Positions 36,380 to 47,799 are shown, counted from the first letter of the stretch. The stretch: DNA of 64,000 bases from Tritrichomonas musculus (GCA_039105265.1 JAPFFF010000008.1:4712001-4776000), one strand, 5' to 3'. The notes: generated by a model from the letters alone, not told the origin. Made by a program: numbers and translations.

Positions 36380-38425
36380 TTACTCCAAGAATGCTCGGAG
36401 TTGTGCAGCAGCTTCGTCATCTTGCATCCAAGGTGGATGATTGCCCCAATTACCTTGGCCTTCTTGAGTCCATTGATTGTCAGGATGTTCTTGTTCTAAA
36501 TAATCGAAATCGGTAATGGGTGTTGGTTGTTGGTTGTGTCCTTCGAATATTTCTGGCTTCTGTAATGATTGTGCTGCGTGGAGAATAGCAAATTTGGCAT
36601 GTTCAGCAATGTTGTTTGAAAAGGCTTTTCTCTGTTGTTCATTATAATCATCTTTTGTGTAGAGAGTGTGGGCTATTAAATCACTGACAACATCATCAAT
36701 TGCTTGTTTGTTCTTTTTCTTCAATTTGTCGAAATCTTTACTATTTGGATCGACATTGCCTAATCCGAGCCTTACTGCAAAATCGTGAATAATATAATAA
36801 TTCCACATCATAGCACATGCCTTACTGTAAATCTGCATCTTGTATTTGCTAAGTGGTTTTTCTGTTATGTTTCCGATAGAGTTGTTGGTGATTAATTTAC
36901 CGAGTGCGTAATCGAACGCCTTTCTGAAAATAAAGTATTCGAATCTCCTGTATGAAGTCATTCTCTTGTTGGATGGTTTCTTGTATCCTTTATGGTCGTA
37001 ATTTCGCCATGATTCTGGTACTGCCCATCCTTCCATATTACCTTTCATGTATGGATTTGGATTATTGACGTCAAAATGACCGCCAAATAAGTCATTAGTA
37101 TATTCTCTTGCGCTCTTAAATCCTGATTCTTTTCGTTCCTCTCTTGTGGGATATGCGTTGAAGAAACCATATCGCATTGGCCAGTCGGATTTTGTTGTTG
37201 TATATCCATTTACATAGACGTATTTATTGTTGGCGTTTCTGATGGCGACATCAGGGATATTATCTCCGTTTATATCTTCGTGGACAAGAGTCCATGGGCT
37301 ATGTGGTGATTTCTCATTGTGTTTCTCAACCATTTTCTGCGCTCCTTGTGGAGAAATTGCTTGTGCGACACGTTTTATATCCTTTTTGAGTCTTAATACT
37401 ATGTGTTCCAAAGCCTCCATTCCATCTTTATTACGCGCTCCTGCAAAACCGTGGCCGGATGGTAAACTTTTATACAAATCAGCAATTTGATATAAAGCTA
37501 CGTCAGGTCGTTGATCTAAATCTTGACGAGAAGTAGGTTGTTGGGCAGATATATTGTACTTTATAAGTAAATCGGCAATTAATCGTTCTAGCTGTTCGCG
37601 GGGTATATTAGGTTGTTCTGTCATTTGATTTTGAAATAAAATTGTATTATCGTTGTTATTATTTTGAGTAGTTGACAGCTCTGCTGACCCTAACTCCATT
37701 AGTGAAGGGTTTTGAGGTGCTGAAGGAGGTCTTCTTAATGCATTCCATGGACTCAATTCTGGAAAAGTCTCTGCCGCACCATATCTAAAGAAAGGAGCAG
37801 ACCTAAACTCGTTAGCTGACGCTGTTTGAGAAGGGGGAGGACTTGATGGAGGGACAGAAGGAATTTCACTATGTGAATATACTCTATTTACGAAATGTTG
37901 AAGACTTTCCGAATTGATACGTCGAATATATCTATGATCGAAGTTGTCGTTTGCGGCAAAGTTATAAAAATTGAGTAAAGTTATGGCCGTTCGAATAATA
38001 TGTCTTGGAAAAGCTTTTTTCTTATATTGTTCTAGGATTTTTTTGTCGACTCTTTCGGATAATTCATTATAAAATGGGGCAGTATTTTGAATCCAAGAAC
38101 TGAATCTATAATCGCTCATATCCACCAAATCTTCACTATAAGTCAAGGGTCTATCTATAGAATGTTCTTCTTGAAACCTTTGAATGAATCTCTCTATTGT
38201 ATTACTAGTGACGACATTTGCATGAAGACCAAAATTGAATTCATTTAAAACATTCGATAAATATTGGGCATATGTTCTATCCGACAGTAATCCTCCCTGA
38301 GCATTCGTAGTAGTGATATTGAATCCCAGTTCATTGTTGAGTCTATTACAATATCCTAATAATTTTTGCGTATTATTGCCTTGCATTACTTGTCCGGCAG
38401 TAAGTTTTATTGTTGATTTACTCAT
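36380..38425 (-). CDS. Large conserved Maverick protein of M2 with EF-hand-like loop
   Basis: I start the protein at the ATG at 38425 (MSKSTIKLTAG, 681 residues), because the longer frame to 38485 overlaps the next gene. The first 300 residues are polar with Pro/Ser tracts (SEIPSVPPSSPPPSQ). The conserved half begins with HEDINGDNIPDVAI, YVNGYT and ERKESGF, then helical regions, and ends with an acidic tail (DDEAAAQLRAFLE). It corresponds to 17518-19812 of M3. The calcium-loop spacing D-N-D-D is kept in both. The role is unknown; conservation and size suggest a virion or replication function. Confidence 0.75.
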   Translation of the reverse strand: MSKSTIKLTAGQVMQGNNTQKLLGYCNRLNNELGFNITTTNAQGGLLSDRTYAQYLSNVLNEFNFGLHANVVTSNTIERFIQRFQEEHSIDRPLTYSEDLVDMSDYRFSSWIQNTAPFYNELSERVDKKILEQYKKKAFPRHIIRTAITLLNFYNFAANDNFDHRYIRRINSESLQHFVNRVYSHSEIPSVPPSSPPPSQTASANEFRSAPFFRYGAAETFPELSPWNALRRPPSAPQNPSLMELGSAELSTTQNNNNDNTILFQNQMTEQPNIPREQLERLIADLLIKYNISAQQPTSRQDLDQRPDVALYQIADLYKSLPSGHGFAGARNKDGMEALEHIVLRLKKDIKRVAQAISPQGAQKMVEKHNEKSPHSPWTLVHEDINGDNIPDVAIRNANNKYVYVNGYTTTKSDWPMRYGFFNAYPTREERKESGFKSAREYTNDLFGGHFDVNNPNPYMKGNMEGWAVPESWRNYDHKGYKKPSNKRMTSYRRFEYFIFRKAFDYALGKLITNNSIGNITEKPLSKYKMQIYSKACAMMWNYYIIHDFAVRLGLGNVDPNSKDFDKLKKKNKQAIDDVVSDLIAHTLYTKDDYNEQQRKAFSNNIAEHAKFAILHAAQSLQKPEIFEGHNQQPTPITDFDYLEQEHPDNQWTQEGQGNWGNHPPWMQDDEAAAQLRAFLE

Positions 38426-38453
38426 TTGATTTCCAAAAAAAATAAGGGTCTGT

Positions 38454-38969
38454 TTATATGCCACATTCCTTGATAAATCTACCATAATCCTTGCTTAGAT
38501 CGGCACAATTAGGATGTTTCGACTTAATTCTGGTATCTATTTCTTCAATCAAAAAGCCTGCGTCATATTGAAACATCTGGTGGTATTCAATCTCTTTGCC
38601 TTCCTTAGTTGTAAATTTCTTTGGTTCCCTTACAATAACCACGTCCTGTATCTTGTTTTTACCGTTCTTTGCTGTGTCGATTGAGAAGTGGCTTCCCTTC
38701 TTGTTAAAGCATAGATATACCTTCTCACAGTCAAATAACTCACATAATTCTTTGTATAGAAACTGTTGATTCTTATAAATTGAGACGACTAAGGGCCTGC
38801 AAACTATTCTATTAGCGTTAAATTTGTCCGGAAAGAGATACTCTTTGTCGATGATGATATAGAATTCGTAGGCTGAATCGATGGCGGGGTCCTTCTCTTT
38901 GTTGGCTTCAATATATTCTTCCAATTTTTCACACAATTTATTGACAGATAAATAAAGTGGCTTTGTCAT
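38454..38969 (-). CDS. Hypothetical protein of M2 next to the right repeat
   Basis: This 171-residue protein contains alternating helices and strands (EFYIIIDKEYLFPDKF, KVYLCFNKKGSHFSID, DVVIVREPKKF). It sits last before the right end, like the 154-residue M3 protein at 30716-31180. It ends with CADLSKDYGRFIKECGI. I considered a cysteine protease because of SHFSID and the final Cys, but the spacing does not fit adenain. Function is unknown. Confidence 0.65.
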   Translation of the reverse strand: MTKPLYLSVNKLCEKLEEYIEANKEKDPAIDSAYEFYIIIDKEYLFPDKFNANRIVCRPLVVSIYKNQQFLYKELCELFDCEKVYLCFNKKGSHFSIDTAKNGKNKIQDVVIVREPKKFTTKEGKEIEYHQMFQYDAGFLIEEIDTRIKSKHPNCADLSKDYGRFIKECGI

Positions 38970-38990
38970 TTTTGTATTTGCATTGGGGAT

Positions 38991-39379
38991 AAAAAATTAT
39001 TTGTTTCAGAAAAAGTTTCAAAAAAGTTGATTTCAATAATTTTAAAAATCATTGCCTTTGGCAACTTTGCTTTGCAAATAAATTGTATACAAAAATTTTA
39101 TTTATACCTTTTTTCATATCACATGTCATACAAAAATTTTATCAAAATTATGTTCATATCACCACTTTCCATCCATTGAAAGACCTTAATTGAGGCAATT
39201 TATTGACACAAAAAAGTGAATGCAAAATGCCCTATAGTGATAGGGGGTTTTCTGACAACACTCTGGAGGTCAAAAAAGGGCTAAAATTGGGTAGTTGGAG
39301 ACCAAAAAAGTGCCAAAATTAAGGGTGTTTGAGGGGATTGAAGACCGGAGGTCTGAAATCACCGCAAACGTATACTACT
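38991..39379. repeat. M2 right terminal inverted repeat
   Basis: This is the reverse complement of 637-1025 with about three substitutions. The outer 53 bases (39327-39379) carry the GTTTG/CAAAC and AGACC/GGTCT stems and end in GTATACTACT. Confidence 0.95.
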
Positions 39380-39384
39380 ACCAA
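39380..39384. repeat. Right target-site duplication of M2 (ACCAA)
   Basis: This is the direct copy of 632-636. The following base is A, so a 6-bp reading (ACCAAA) is also possible. Confidence 0.75.
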
Positions 39385-42300
39385 ATTACAAGTACTGAAG
39401 CTTGGGATAAAATTTTAGACTGTATGGGTATCCCTGTTATTAATAATCCTAATGAGATAGATGAGAAGAATCCAGTACTTGGTAAATATATTATAAAGGG
39501 TGACTTAAAAGTAAATGGGAAAATAATATGTGATTCTATTCCAAGTGGAGGTACAACAACAACTGACTCCAAGTATTTTACCTTGAAGGAATCAGACCAG
39601 TTATATTTATATAGATCATCTAAGACGTATGAAGAATCCAATTATTATTGTATGAGATGGGATATAGATAAAGATTATGACATACCACTAAATTTAGTAT
39701 TTAGATTCAAAGACTATCTATTTGGTCATAACTGGGAATTAACATGGGATGGTAAAAATTGGACAGGAAATAATTGTCAAAACATGTGTAGAGAAAAGAT
39801 ATCATACATGAACACAAATGACGGTGCTCCTGCTTTAACAATCAAACATAACGAAAGAATTGGGAGATGGATAAAAGGAACAATAAAGGAAGATTTAACT
39901 GATGATGATAATTATGCTCATATCTTGAAAGATTATCTTACCAATTGGAGGATTGTTAAGAAAGATGGAACCATATTAAGTGAAGGAATAACTGCAACTT
40001 TTGATTCAAGTGGTTCAGGTACTTTTACTCAAGATGGATATAAATATGAACAAGCTAGAATGTATGTTGATGCACCAAGTGGATTAAATGCAGATGATGG
40101 ATTATATGTTTATGCTGACCTAAATATAAATGGAAATATAACTGAATTAAAATGGGATTGTCATCCTACTCATTGTATTAATTCAGGTGTTATGCATACC
40201 TATGGGTCAAATCCTTGTCTCGAATCATTTAATTTTCATCGAGAAAAAAGGCATTCCATTAAAATCATTGAAGGATTTAATCATAAGAACATTCGAATAT
40301 ATATAGAGAAATAATTATTTGATTTTGATATAAAAGTTAATCCATTCGATATAATTATTCAACAACAATTTTATGAAATAGAGCCAGACCCAAGAAAATG
40401 CACTACCATATCGACAGATTATAATATTTATTCATCAAAGATTATATGGGCTGATAATATCATGACTATGCGTCGAGACTTAAATGTTGTTGGTGGAATC
40501 ACAGATATAATAGCCTATGATTATGCTATATTGAAACAGACAGTTGATAATCTAGTTGAACAAATGAGAATTCAAGCCATGTATAATGAATATACTGATA
40601 GTATTAAACAAGGTGTAGCAGTTGCGAATAGTATATTAAATATTTTAGCATCAACAGTTTGTATTGCAAGTGCCCTTTCAACATTAAATATGTCCAATAA
40701 CTCTGTAAATATTAATACATATCAAACAAGACCTTTCCAAGCATGTCCAGGAGGAAATGGTGGAGGAGGTGGAGGAAGTGGTTATCCAGGTGATGGAGGT
40801 AGTGGCTTTCAAGGTAAGTTTTTAGTGAATGTTGATTTGAAGGCTGATAAGATGACTATGGAAAGATTTTTACCAACAACAACAACTGTTCAAAATCCTG
40901 TTGCTGGAGCTATTTCAACATTCTCAGCTACACAGGTTGTCCTTTCGACAACACATGCACTGACTCAGTTAGGAAATGCTATTGCTACACTTGGTTCGAA
41001 TGTCTTACACTTCTTTAGGAATAGACCAGATACAAATGGAACTGAAACATTAAATATTAATTCATCCTCGATTACGATAACTGATAATGATACTGATAAT
41101 GCAACAAATACTATCACAACCACTGAGCAATCATTAGAGAGAACTCATAGAGAAGTTCAGCCACAGGTTGTTACAGATGAAACAGATGAGATTCGAACAG
41201 ATATAACTGTACCACAGACTACAATGACAAATACAGCTTCAACTACGATTGCACTTAGGAATCAAGTTCCTGTTATCGATATATCTGGAATCCAGTATAC
41301 CTTAGAAGATATTGCAGATATGACAAGAGAAGAACGAAATGCATTGGTTGCTAGTCATCCTGAAATATTACGTATCCAATATCATGGAAGAGAGTGGTTT
41401 AATGTGTATGATTTGTTTTATAATGACCAACTCATTATCCATAATAATGTATTTCAACGAAGGACTCTAATAAGACCAGCTGATATTGAGATGACAGATA
41501 GAATACATAGAGCTACTGATAATAATTGGTCAATAGAATGGGAAGGAACAACATACACAGAGAGAGATATTGAACAATTATCTATGCAAGACAGATTAAA
41601 TTTACCATTTGTACAAAATGGAGATATTGGATTAGAACCTTACTTGAATGAGCAAACAATGGAAGCATGGATAAATATTATTGATCATAGAGGAGAGACT
41701 ATTGATCCAATTGTTGCTACTATTGATTATTCAGCACCAACTACAGCAAATATTAGTGGAGGTCAAGTACGATTTGTTGGAAAAAATTCACAGATAGAAG
41801 TCAATGCAAATGGGGTTAGATATCAACATTATGACCTTGTTGCCACAACAGATACTTGGACAGTACCAGGAACAACACCAGCAATAACAGCAAGAATGAT
41901 AGAACAAATGAGTGATGAACAAAGAGGTGAACTAATGGATAATATTTATTCTCATGGTAATCTTTTAGCTTTTAATGACACATTAGATGAAACAACTGGT
42001 GAAGAAATAACACAAGTACTATATAATGGAAATGTAGTTGCTACAATAGATAGAAGAAGACTGCATGTAATTTATATTGTAAATGGAGTGATAGAAATGT
42101 ACAGACAAGATGGTATTATAAGTGCAACTACTCAAGTTATTATGGGAGCTGTAGGTCATGTTGCTAGAAGATTCTTACATGGTCAATGGAAGTTTGTTAG
42201 ACATCATCCTGGTGAAGCAGCAGCAATAGCTGGAGTAGCAGCAGAAGCATATGTAGCAAATAGAATAGGATTATTTAATATTCCAAGTTGGTTCCGTCGT

Positions 42301-42699
42301 AATGATAACCCAGAAACATTAGCAGAGGAAGATATATTGGATAAGATTCTTGCATGGGCATACCATGAAGAAACTGATGATGAACCTGAACTTGAAATAA
42401 CAATGGAGGATGCTGATAAAATGATGGTTTCATTTGATACAAGTATATATATTGCTAAGACATATCGTGACACCTTGAAGGGTGCAATTGTTATCATGTG
42501 CGAGAAAATCAAAGAGCTTGAAAATAAGTCAAGTACAAAACATCCATTAGAAGATATAGATATGACTGCTTATATTACTAAAGCAGAAGTGAAGGAAATG
42601 ATAGACAAGAAGGATGCATATATTGATACTCTTGAGACAAGACTTGAGCACTTGAAGCTAAATGTGCTAACATCGAATGAGAAGTTTTATTTTAACTAA
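39385..42699 (+). pseudogene. Fibre A of M1, 3' part, with in-frame stop
   Basis: The segment continues the frame of 1-636. It begins with an AWDKIL motif, then GKYIIKGDLKVNGKI, a fibre-type start module. A TAA at 40312-40314 interrupts it and the same frame goes on to 42699. The later part has KQQFYE-like and TMRRDLNV blocks shared with fibre B. A hydrophobic stretch (about 40610-40690) precedes a Gly-rich linker (GGNGGGGGGSGYPGDGG). Thr-rich modules and a second Ala-rich hydrophobic patch near 42215-42280 follow, and the gene ends with a coiled coil (MIDKKDAYIDTLETRLEHL). Decay is light: one stop and one large insertion. Confidence 0.7.
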
Positions 42700-42700
42700 A

Positions 42701-45097
42701 ATGAGTGATACTACTACAAGATTTAAAGGAGATATACAGTTTAAGATAGGGGATGCTACTCGAAAAGGTAGCCAGTTATTAACCTTGGGTGACTTAGATA
42801 ACTATGTACAGACAGGTCATTTATTTAATGAGGTCGAAGGTTTACCAGAAGTTGATATTAAAAATAATAATATACAGTATGTATCATTTGAGTCTTCAAC
42901 AACAACTTACAATATCCTTAAGTTTGTTAATTTGCCTGAAGACTTCATGAATAAGCTCAATGAAATAAAAGCTCAAACTAATATATTTAAGATAGTCTTG
43001 AGGAAGAATATAGTATATGATACAAGTGGTAATTTAGTCAAGGTGTTCTACATATATGTTAAGGATGGTCAAGTATACTCTCCTTTGATAACTAAAAGTA
43101 GTAATGGATGTAGTATCAATAATAGCACTATTATGGGATATATGAATATAGCTTTTGATAGTAAACTAGACTTCAACCCATATACCTTGTGGTTGAATGG
43201 GGAGTTGAGCATAATGAATGAATATATAACTGATTCTACACAAACAGAGAAGGCAATAAAGTGTTCTATAATAAAAGCTGATAATGCATTAAGTTTACGT
43301 AAGAGTGATGTACTATACTTATATAAGCCTACATCAACTAGTCAGGTTGTGATAGATAACAAGAAGTATTGGTTACTTCAATGGAACATAGATACTGGAT
43401 ATACTATACCTAATGACTTAGAGTTTAGGTTTAATGAGTATTGTTTTGGTAATAAGTGGTTTTTATCATGGGATGGTACAAAATGGGTGATAACATACAA
43501 GGTCATATAAATGGTAGATTAGTTAATGGATTAAATAAGGAGAATGAGTATGGTGAAGATGGTACCTACATACAAGTCAAGAGGAGTGAGAGGAACATGA
43601 AACTGATTAATAAGCCTAATGACTACTCTCCTGATAACCTATTACATTACATGATTCATGGAGGTAAGTGCAAAATAGACTGTTTTGTAAAATTAAAGAC
43701 AGGGGAGATAGAACCTTTTTCGAAATATTGTCTAGGCTATCAAACAAGTCAAGGAGGTACAAAAGATGGATATGATATTGAAGCAATAAGGTACTATAAG
43801 ATGAATAATGCCACTAAAAAATTAGAGACTAGTGCTATTGATGAACTCTACCTAGATATTACCCTTGAAGGTTCTAAAAATGCAAATAGATTCTCAGTTC
43901 GACCTACTGGAAAAGAAGGCAATGGAGGAGACAAGGTATGGTTGTTATTACATGGTGTACTTGATTCATGTGAAAAGCTTTAATATACATATGCAGCTAA
44001 TGACTCAAGGGATATTAAGATATATTTAGCTGATGAATATGTTGACCCAATAGATGAGATTCATTGGGATTCAACCACTAACCCATTCGAGTATATCATT
44101 AAGCAGCAATTTTACGAAGTATCCCCAAATCCTAATGGGGCAACAACCTTATATACTGATTATGATATTACCTCCTCTAAGATAATTACAGCTGATAATA
44201 TTACTACTATGAGGAGTGATTTAAATTTGGTTACCAACAATGTGGATGTTATTAGCTATGATGTTAATGAAATGAACACTGTTATGGAAAGTCTAAAAAG
44301 TAGAGTATCAAGGACTGAACAAGTTTCTCAACATCTGGAGGATGATGTAGATAATTTGCATATAGTCTCATGGACAGCATTAGCTTTTGGAGTTGCAGGT
44401 ACTGCTGGATCAATAGGTTCTATTGGTATGCAGCTATTTCCAGATGGTATAAGCTTTCCTACCATAAAAGGTGGAGGATTCCTTAAAAGGTCATTCTCGC
44501 ATAAGTCAACCAAAGGGATGAGTGATTTGGTTAGAAATAGCATTAACTTCATGTCAGGTACTACTGCAAGAAGCATAACCAAAGATATAACACCTATAAT
44601 TACCTGGTGTGAAGAGGAGTATAAGCAACTTGATGAACTACATTTTACTGATGAGAATGATAACCCTGATACTGGAACCTTGACATTAAGTGGTGCTATG
44701 GATATCAGCAATATGTTTAGGGACTCACTCAAGCCTTGTTTCAAGTTGTTAGCTGAGAAGGTCAATGAGCTGGAGGCAGAGTTTGATAACTGCCCTACTG
44801 TGGATGAAGCTAATGAAGGTCAAGAAGTACTTATAGGTAGGATAGAGAAATAAGAGGGTGAGATACCAGAACCTGTTGATTTAAGTGAATATGCTTTAAA
44901 GAGTGAGCTTGAGGAAGTAAAAACAAAAATAGATAAAACATCTAAAGCTCATCAAGATTTAGCTATTCTAGTAGGTAATCATGTTTCTAGTATCGTAACA
45001 ATAAATAGCAAAATATCAAATTTAGAGAGAGAATGTAACATTAAAGGATACTATAACAGCAATGGAAGTTAGGTTAGCTGCTCTTGAATCGAAATAA
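42701..45097 (+). pseudogene. Fibre B of M1, broken by stops and frameshifts
   Basis: The ATG at 42701 follows the fibre A stop by one base. The product shares WDGTKW, PFEYIIKQQFYE, SSKIITADNI and TMRSDLNL blocks with fibre A. A frameshift near 43485 moves the reading to 43456-43983. TAA codons at 43981-43983 and 44851-44853 interrupt it without changing frame. The segment after 44854 has the PEPVDLSEYALKSELEE linker typical of the M2 and M3 fibres. A second frameshift near 45025 leads to a coiled-coil end (TAMEVRLAALESK) that stops at 45097. It is either a decayed gene or two merged genes. Confidence 0.65.
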
Positions 45098-45249
45098 AGT
45101 AGGTACGAGATTCTCGGGGCAGGTACCTGTGCCGTTTCATAGATGGGCGGTAGTGGTGTGGGGTACCTGTGCCGTTTCATAAATGGTTGGCATTGAGGTG
45201 GGTGGGATAACAAGAAAAGAAGAAGAAGAATTTTTTTTTATTTTTTTTT
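45098..45249. other. Subterminal region of M1 with GGTACC repeats
   Basis: The block GGTACCTGTGCCGTTTCATA occurs twice (near 45120 and 45160) with small differences in the following bases, separated by a G-rich spacer. An A-rich then T-rich run follows. No gene is visible. Confidence 0.6.
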
Positions 45250-45310
45250 AACTAGTTCGTGTTGACGCGTGGGCTACGGGCCCAGCGGAAACCGACTAGT
45301 ATATACTACT
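45250..45310. repeat. M1 right terminus with stem-loop
   Basis: The outer stem CTAGT pairs with ACTAG. The inner stem TGGGC pairs with GCCCA around loop TACGG. The shared strings GTGTTGACG and CGGAAACCGAC match the M3 internal module. It ends in ATATACTACT at 45310. The bases outside begin CCTTTGATC. Confidence 0.65.
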
Positions 45311-45637
45311 CCTTTGATCTTATCAATATCTCATTTTTAATCCAAAATCTTGATATCAAAAAATAGCTATTTTACAGATATCAAATAATTGAATACTTTT
45401 TTTTAATATTGCTGAAAATTATTATAAAAAATAGGTTCATATAAAGTTTGTGCATCATGAATTTATATTATTTTTTGAAAAAAAACGTATGTTAAAAAAC
45501 CTTATTAAATATTGTTTTTAAATTTTGGCATTATCTTTTAAATTTCAATTTATGATATTCATCATACTGTTTCATACAGCTATAAGGTTTATATTAAATG
45601 TTTCAAATTTACTTTTCAGGAAAACATCTGTTTTTTT
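45311..45637. other. AT-rich intergenic sequence
   Basis: I see no gene, RNA or repeat with a clear boundary in this stretch. It is AT-rich, with the low-complexity character of parabasalid intergenic DNA. Confidence 0.5.
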
Positions 45638-46042
45638 GGGGAATCGTATTTTTCTACACCACTTTTTGAAAACTTTTAAACTTTTTGAATACTTTTATAT
45701 ATATTTTTTATTCAATTTTTGCTAAATAATGCATAAATATTTAGTTCAAATGGCTTCCCGATTCATCCAGCAATTCAAGGAGCCTGATTCGGCTTCGCGC
45801 ATCCCTGTGGTGATCACTGGTGCGTATATTCCTGAAAAATTATGTAAAAATAAAAAAAAATTATATCAAAAAAAGCAAATAGTGATAATTGTAAGAGAAA
45901 ATTTAAATTTACGATTTTTTTGGTTAATTTTCTTAACAGAGTAAGTTAAATTTCACCTTATGATGGCGGTTTTTTACTTTCCATGAATAGCTCATGGATA
46001 GAAAAACTATTCAAAAAGTGGCGTAGAAAAAAACGATTGTCC
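45638..46042. mobile_element. GGGG-ended MITE, copy 1
   Basis: The element starts GGGGAATCGT and its other end, reversed, reads GGACAATCGT; about 35 bases match imperfectly in inverted orientation. Flanks are TGTTTTTTT on the left and TGTTTTTTA on the right, a probable 9-bp duplication, which fits a Mutator-like family. The interior contains a 72-codon frame starting at 45729, which I do not regard as a gene. A truncated, inverted second copy lies at 56113-56472. Confidence 0.65.
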
Positions 46043-46324
46043 TGTTTTTTAAATAATCTCAGGAAAATTTAATATTAGTGAAAACTATTATTACCAATTT
46101 TATTAAATCAGTAATAAATGATATTATCATCCTGTTTTCATAGTTTATTTCAAATATTTAAAAAATAATTTTTTTCATAGGGGGTCCAACGATAGAAAAT
46201 TGAATGTAAAAAGTAAATATTAATACGATTTTAATTATTTTATAATATTAATTATATAGATAGGATATTATATTTTTTAATAAACTTTTTATTCTCATAT
46301 TTCTATTAGCAGTGGAGATTCCAC

Positions 46325-47608
46325 ATTTTAAAATTGAGAGACTTTGTTTGATTTGAATTTTTTTAAAAAAAAAAAGTAAATAAATAAAATATATATCCAA
46401 AAATATACATTCTTTTTTTATTGCTTTGTTTGAATTACGAAGAATACTTAGCAATAAATTATAAGAATGAAGTAAATTGTGTATGTATATAATATTAATA
46501 TTCAATTATAAGTATATTCCTGTATTTCAATTTCCTTTATTTTATTAATTCAGTATTACTTTTGCCGGAACTTCCTATAGAGGAAACATTTACCGGTAAA
46601 AATTTAAAATAAGGTTATTGTATCAATGGGTGGGACACTCTTTTTTTGACCTCAAAAAGTTTCAAAATCTCTTCGAATTTTAGGTTTTATTTGGTGATTT
46701 TAATAAATTTTCTTACCCATTTAATAATCTTTAAATTGGTCATTGAAACCAATCAAAAAACTTAATATTCATCGAGTTTTTTTTGACTTCATATACTAAT
46801 AGATCTCTCTTCGTAAGAGATATCCTTCAAAACTACTAATACTATTTGATTTTATACATATGCATTATACATTATAAAACATAAATATTTATAATTACTT
46901 TGTAGTTAGTCCAAAAAAGTTAATATAATAATTATTTTTAAGTTTTTTCGATACATGATCTTTTCTAACTTTTTATTTTGTAATATTCGATTTCTTCTTT
47001 TAATGCTCAATAAAATGATATATTTTGTTTGAACATAACTTCAAAGATAAAGTTTAGTTTGAAAAATGAATTCAAAAAGTTGAATTAATAAACGGAATGA
47101 TTCAATTTTCGGCGGTTAGAAAATTAATTTTAAACGATCAAACTCAATATTTTTGCTTTAAAATATATTATAAGAATAGGGAATATTATTTAAAATGAGG
47201 TTCCGCCATTTATAAAATCAAAAAATTCAAAATGACCATTTTTTACCCAAATTATTTTTTATGGAAAATAAAATGCGATTATCTAATTCACCTTTGATGA
47301 TTTTGATTTTTTAAATAGTAAATTATATGTAGCTATTAAAAATCTATCTAAATATAAAATAACTGGAAAAAGTCTTGGATAGCTTACACATTTGTATCAT
47401 ATCATTTTGACAAAACTAATTGAATAGAAAAAAAAAATTTCTGGTAAAAAAAAAATCAGGTATAAATATTTCCGGTAAAAGCAACACTGTTGAAAATAGT
47501 TCCGGTCAAAATAATACTTATAAAGAAATTAAGGCAAAAAGAAAAACTTTTTTTTCACCAATTTAATTATTTATTCAATTGTATCATCATTTTCTAATAT
47601 GTAATTAT
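46325..47608. other. Non-coding 3' side of the P-like element
   Basis: Apart from the last codons of the transposase at 47571-47600, no gene is visible. The motif TTCCGGTAAAA or its complement recurs (near 46563, 46590, 47470 and 47503) and may be a transposase-binding repeat. Confidence 0.5.
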
Positions 47609-47758
47609 TATAGTTGTACCTGGCCATATTTTTTTGACCAGTGGTCAAAATCCTGGTCAACTTATAATTTGACAATTTTATCATATCACATCTTTCAATT
47701 TTCAATGCCTATTCAAAATTCAAATAAAATTTGAATGACATTAATTTTATTTGAATTG

Positions 47759-47760
<2 letters not shown>

Positions 47761-47796
<36 letters not shown>
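47761..47796. repeat. (AT)18 microsatellite
   Basis: This is an uninterrupted AT dinucleotide run inside the hAT element. Its length is likely to vary and may be affected by sequencing. Confidence 0.95.

Positions 47797-47799
<3 letters not shown>

Larger units (their letters stand above)
637..39379. mobile_element. M2, Maverick/Polinton element
   Basis: M2 is bounded by 389-bp inverted repeats beginning AGTAGTATACG and by an ACCAA[A] duplication. Without M3 it is about 17.3 kb, a normal Maverick size. It encodes a protein-primed polymerase, integrase, packaging ATPase, probable major capsid protein, amphipathic small protein, coiled-coil protein, large fibre and several conserved unknowns. 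The two inverted repeats differ at about three positions by eye. The ATPase has a premature stop and one small gene is broken by M3, so this copy is probably no longer autonomous. Confidence 0.93.
1..45310. mobile_element. M1, decayed Maverick-like element (host of M2)
   Basis: M1 is the oldest layer of the nest and runs off the left edge of the window. Only fibre-like genes survive here, at 1-636 and 39385-45097, and all of them carry stops or frameshifts. The right end is taken at 45310, where the sequence reads ATATACTACT after a stem-loop, as at the ends of M2 and M4. The left inverted repeat is outside the window, so the boundary rests on that shared terminal module alone. M2 occupies 637-39379 within it. 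Confidence 0.55.

Noticed and set aside
38454-38969. Adenain-like protease
   Set aside because: A His and a late Cys exist, but the Asp/Glu and Gln positions and the spacing do not fit the family.
39295-39384. Start of the M1 fibre frame inside the M2 repeat
   Set aside because: The frame opens with TTG, not ATG, in the inverted repeat. It is an accident of the junction, and the real upstream part is at 1-636.
45729-45944. Small gene starting MHKYLVQMASRF in the GGGG-ended MITE
   Set aside because: The second copy at 56113-56472 lacks the internal ATG and has different frame lengths. The frame is inside a short repeat with inverted ends.
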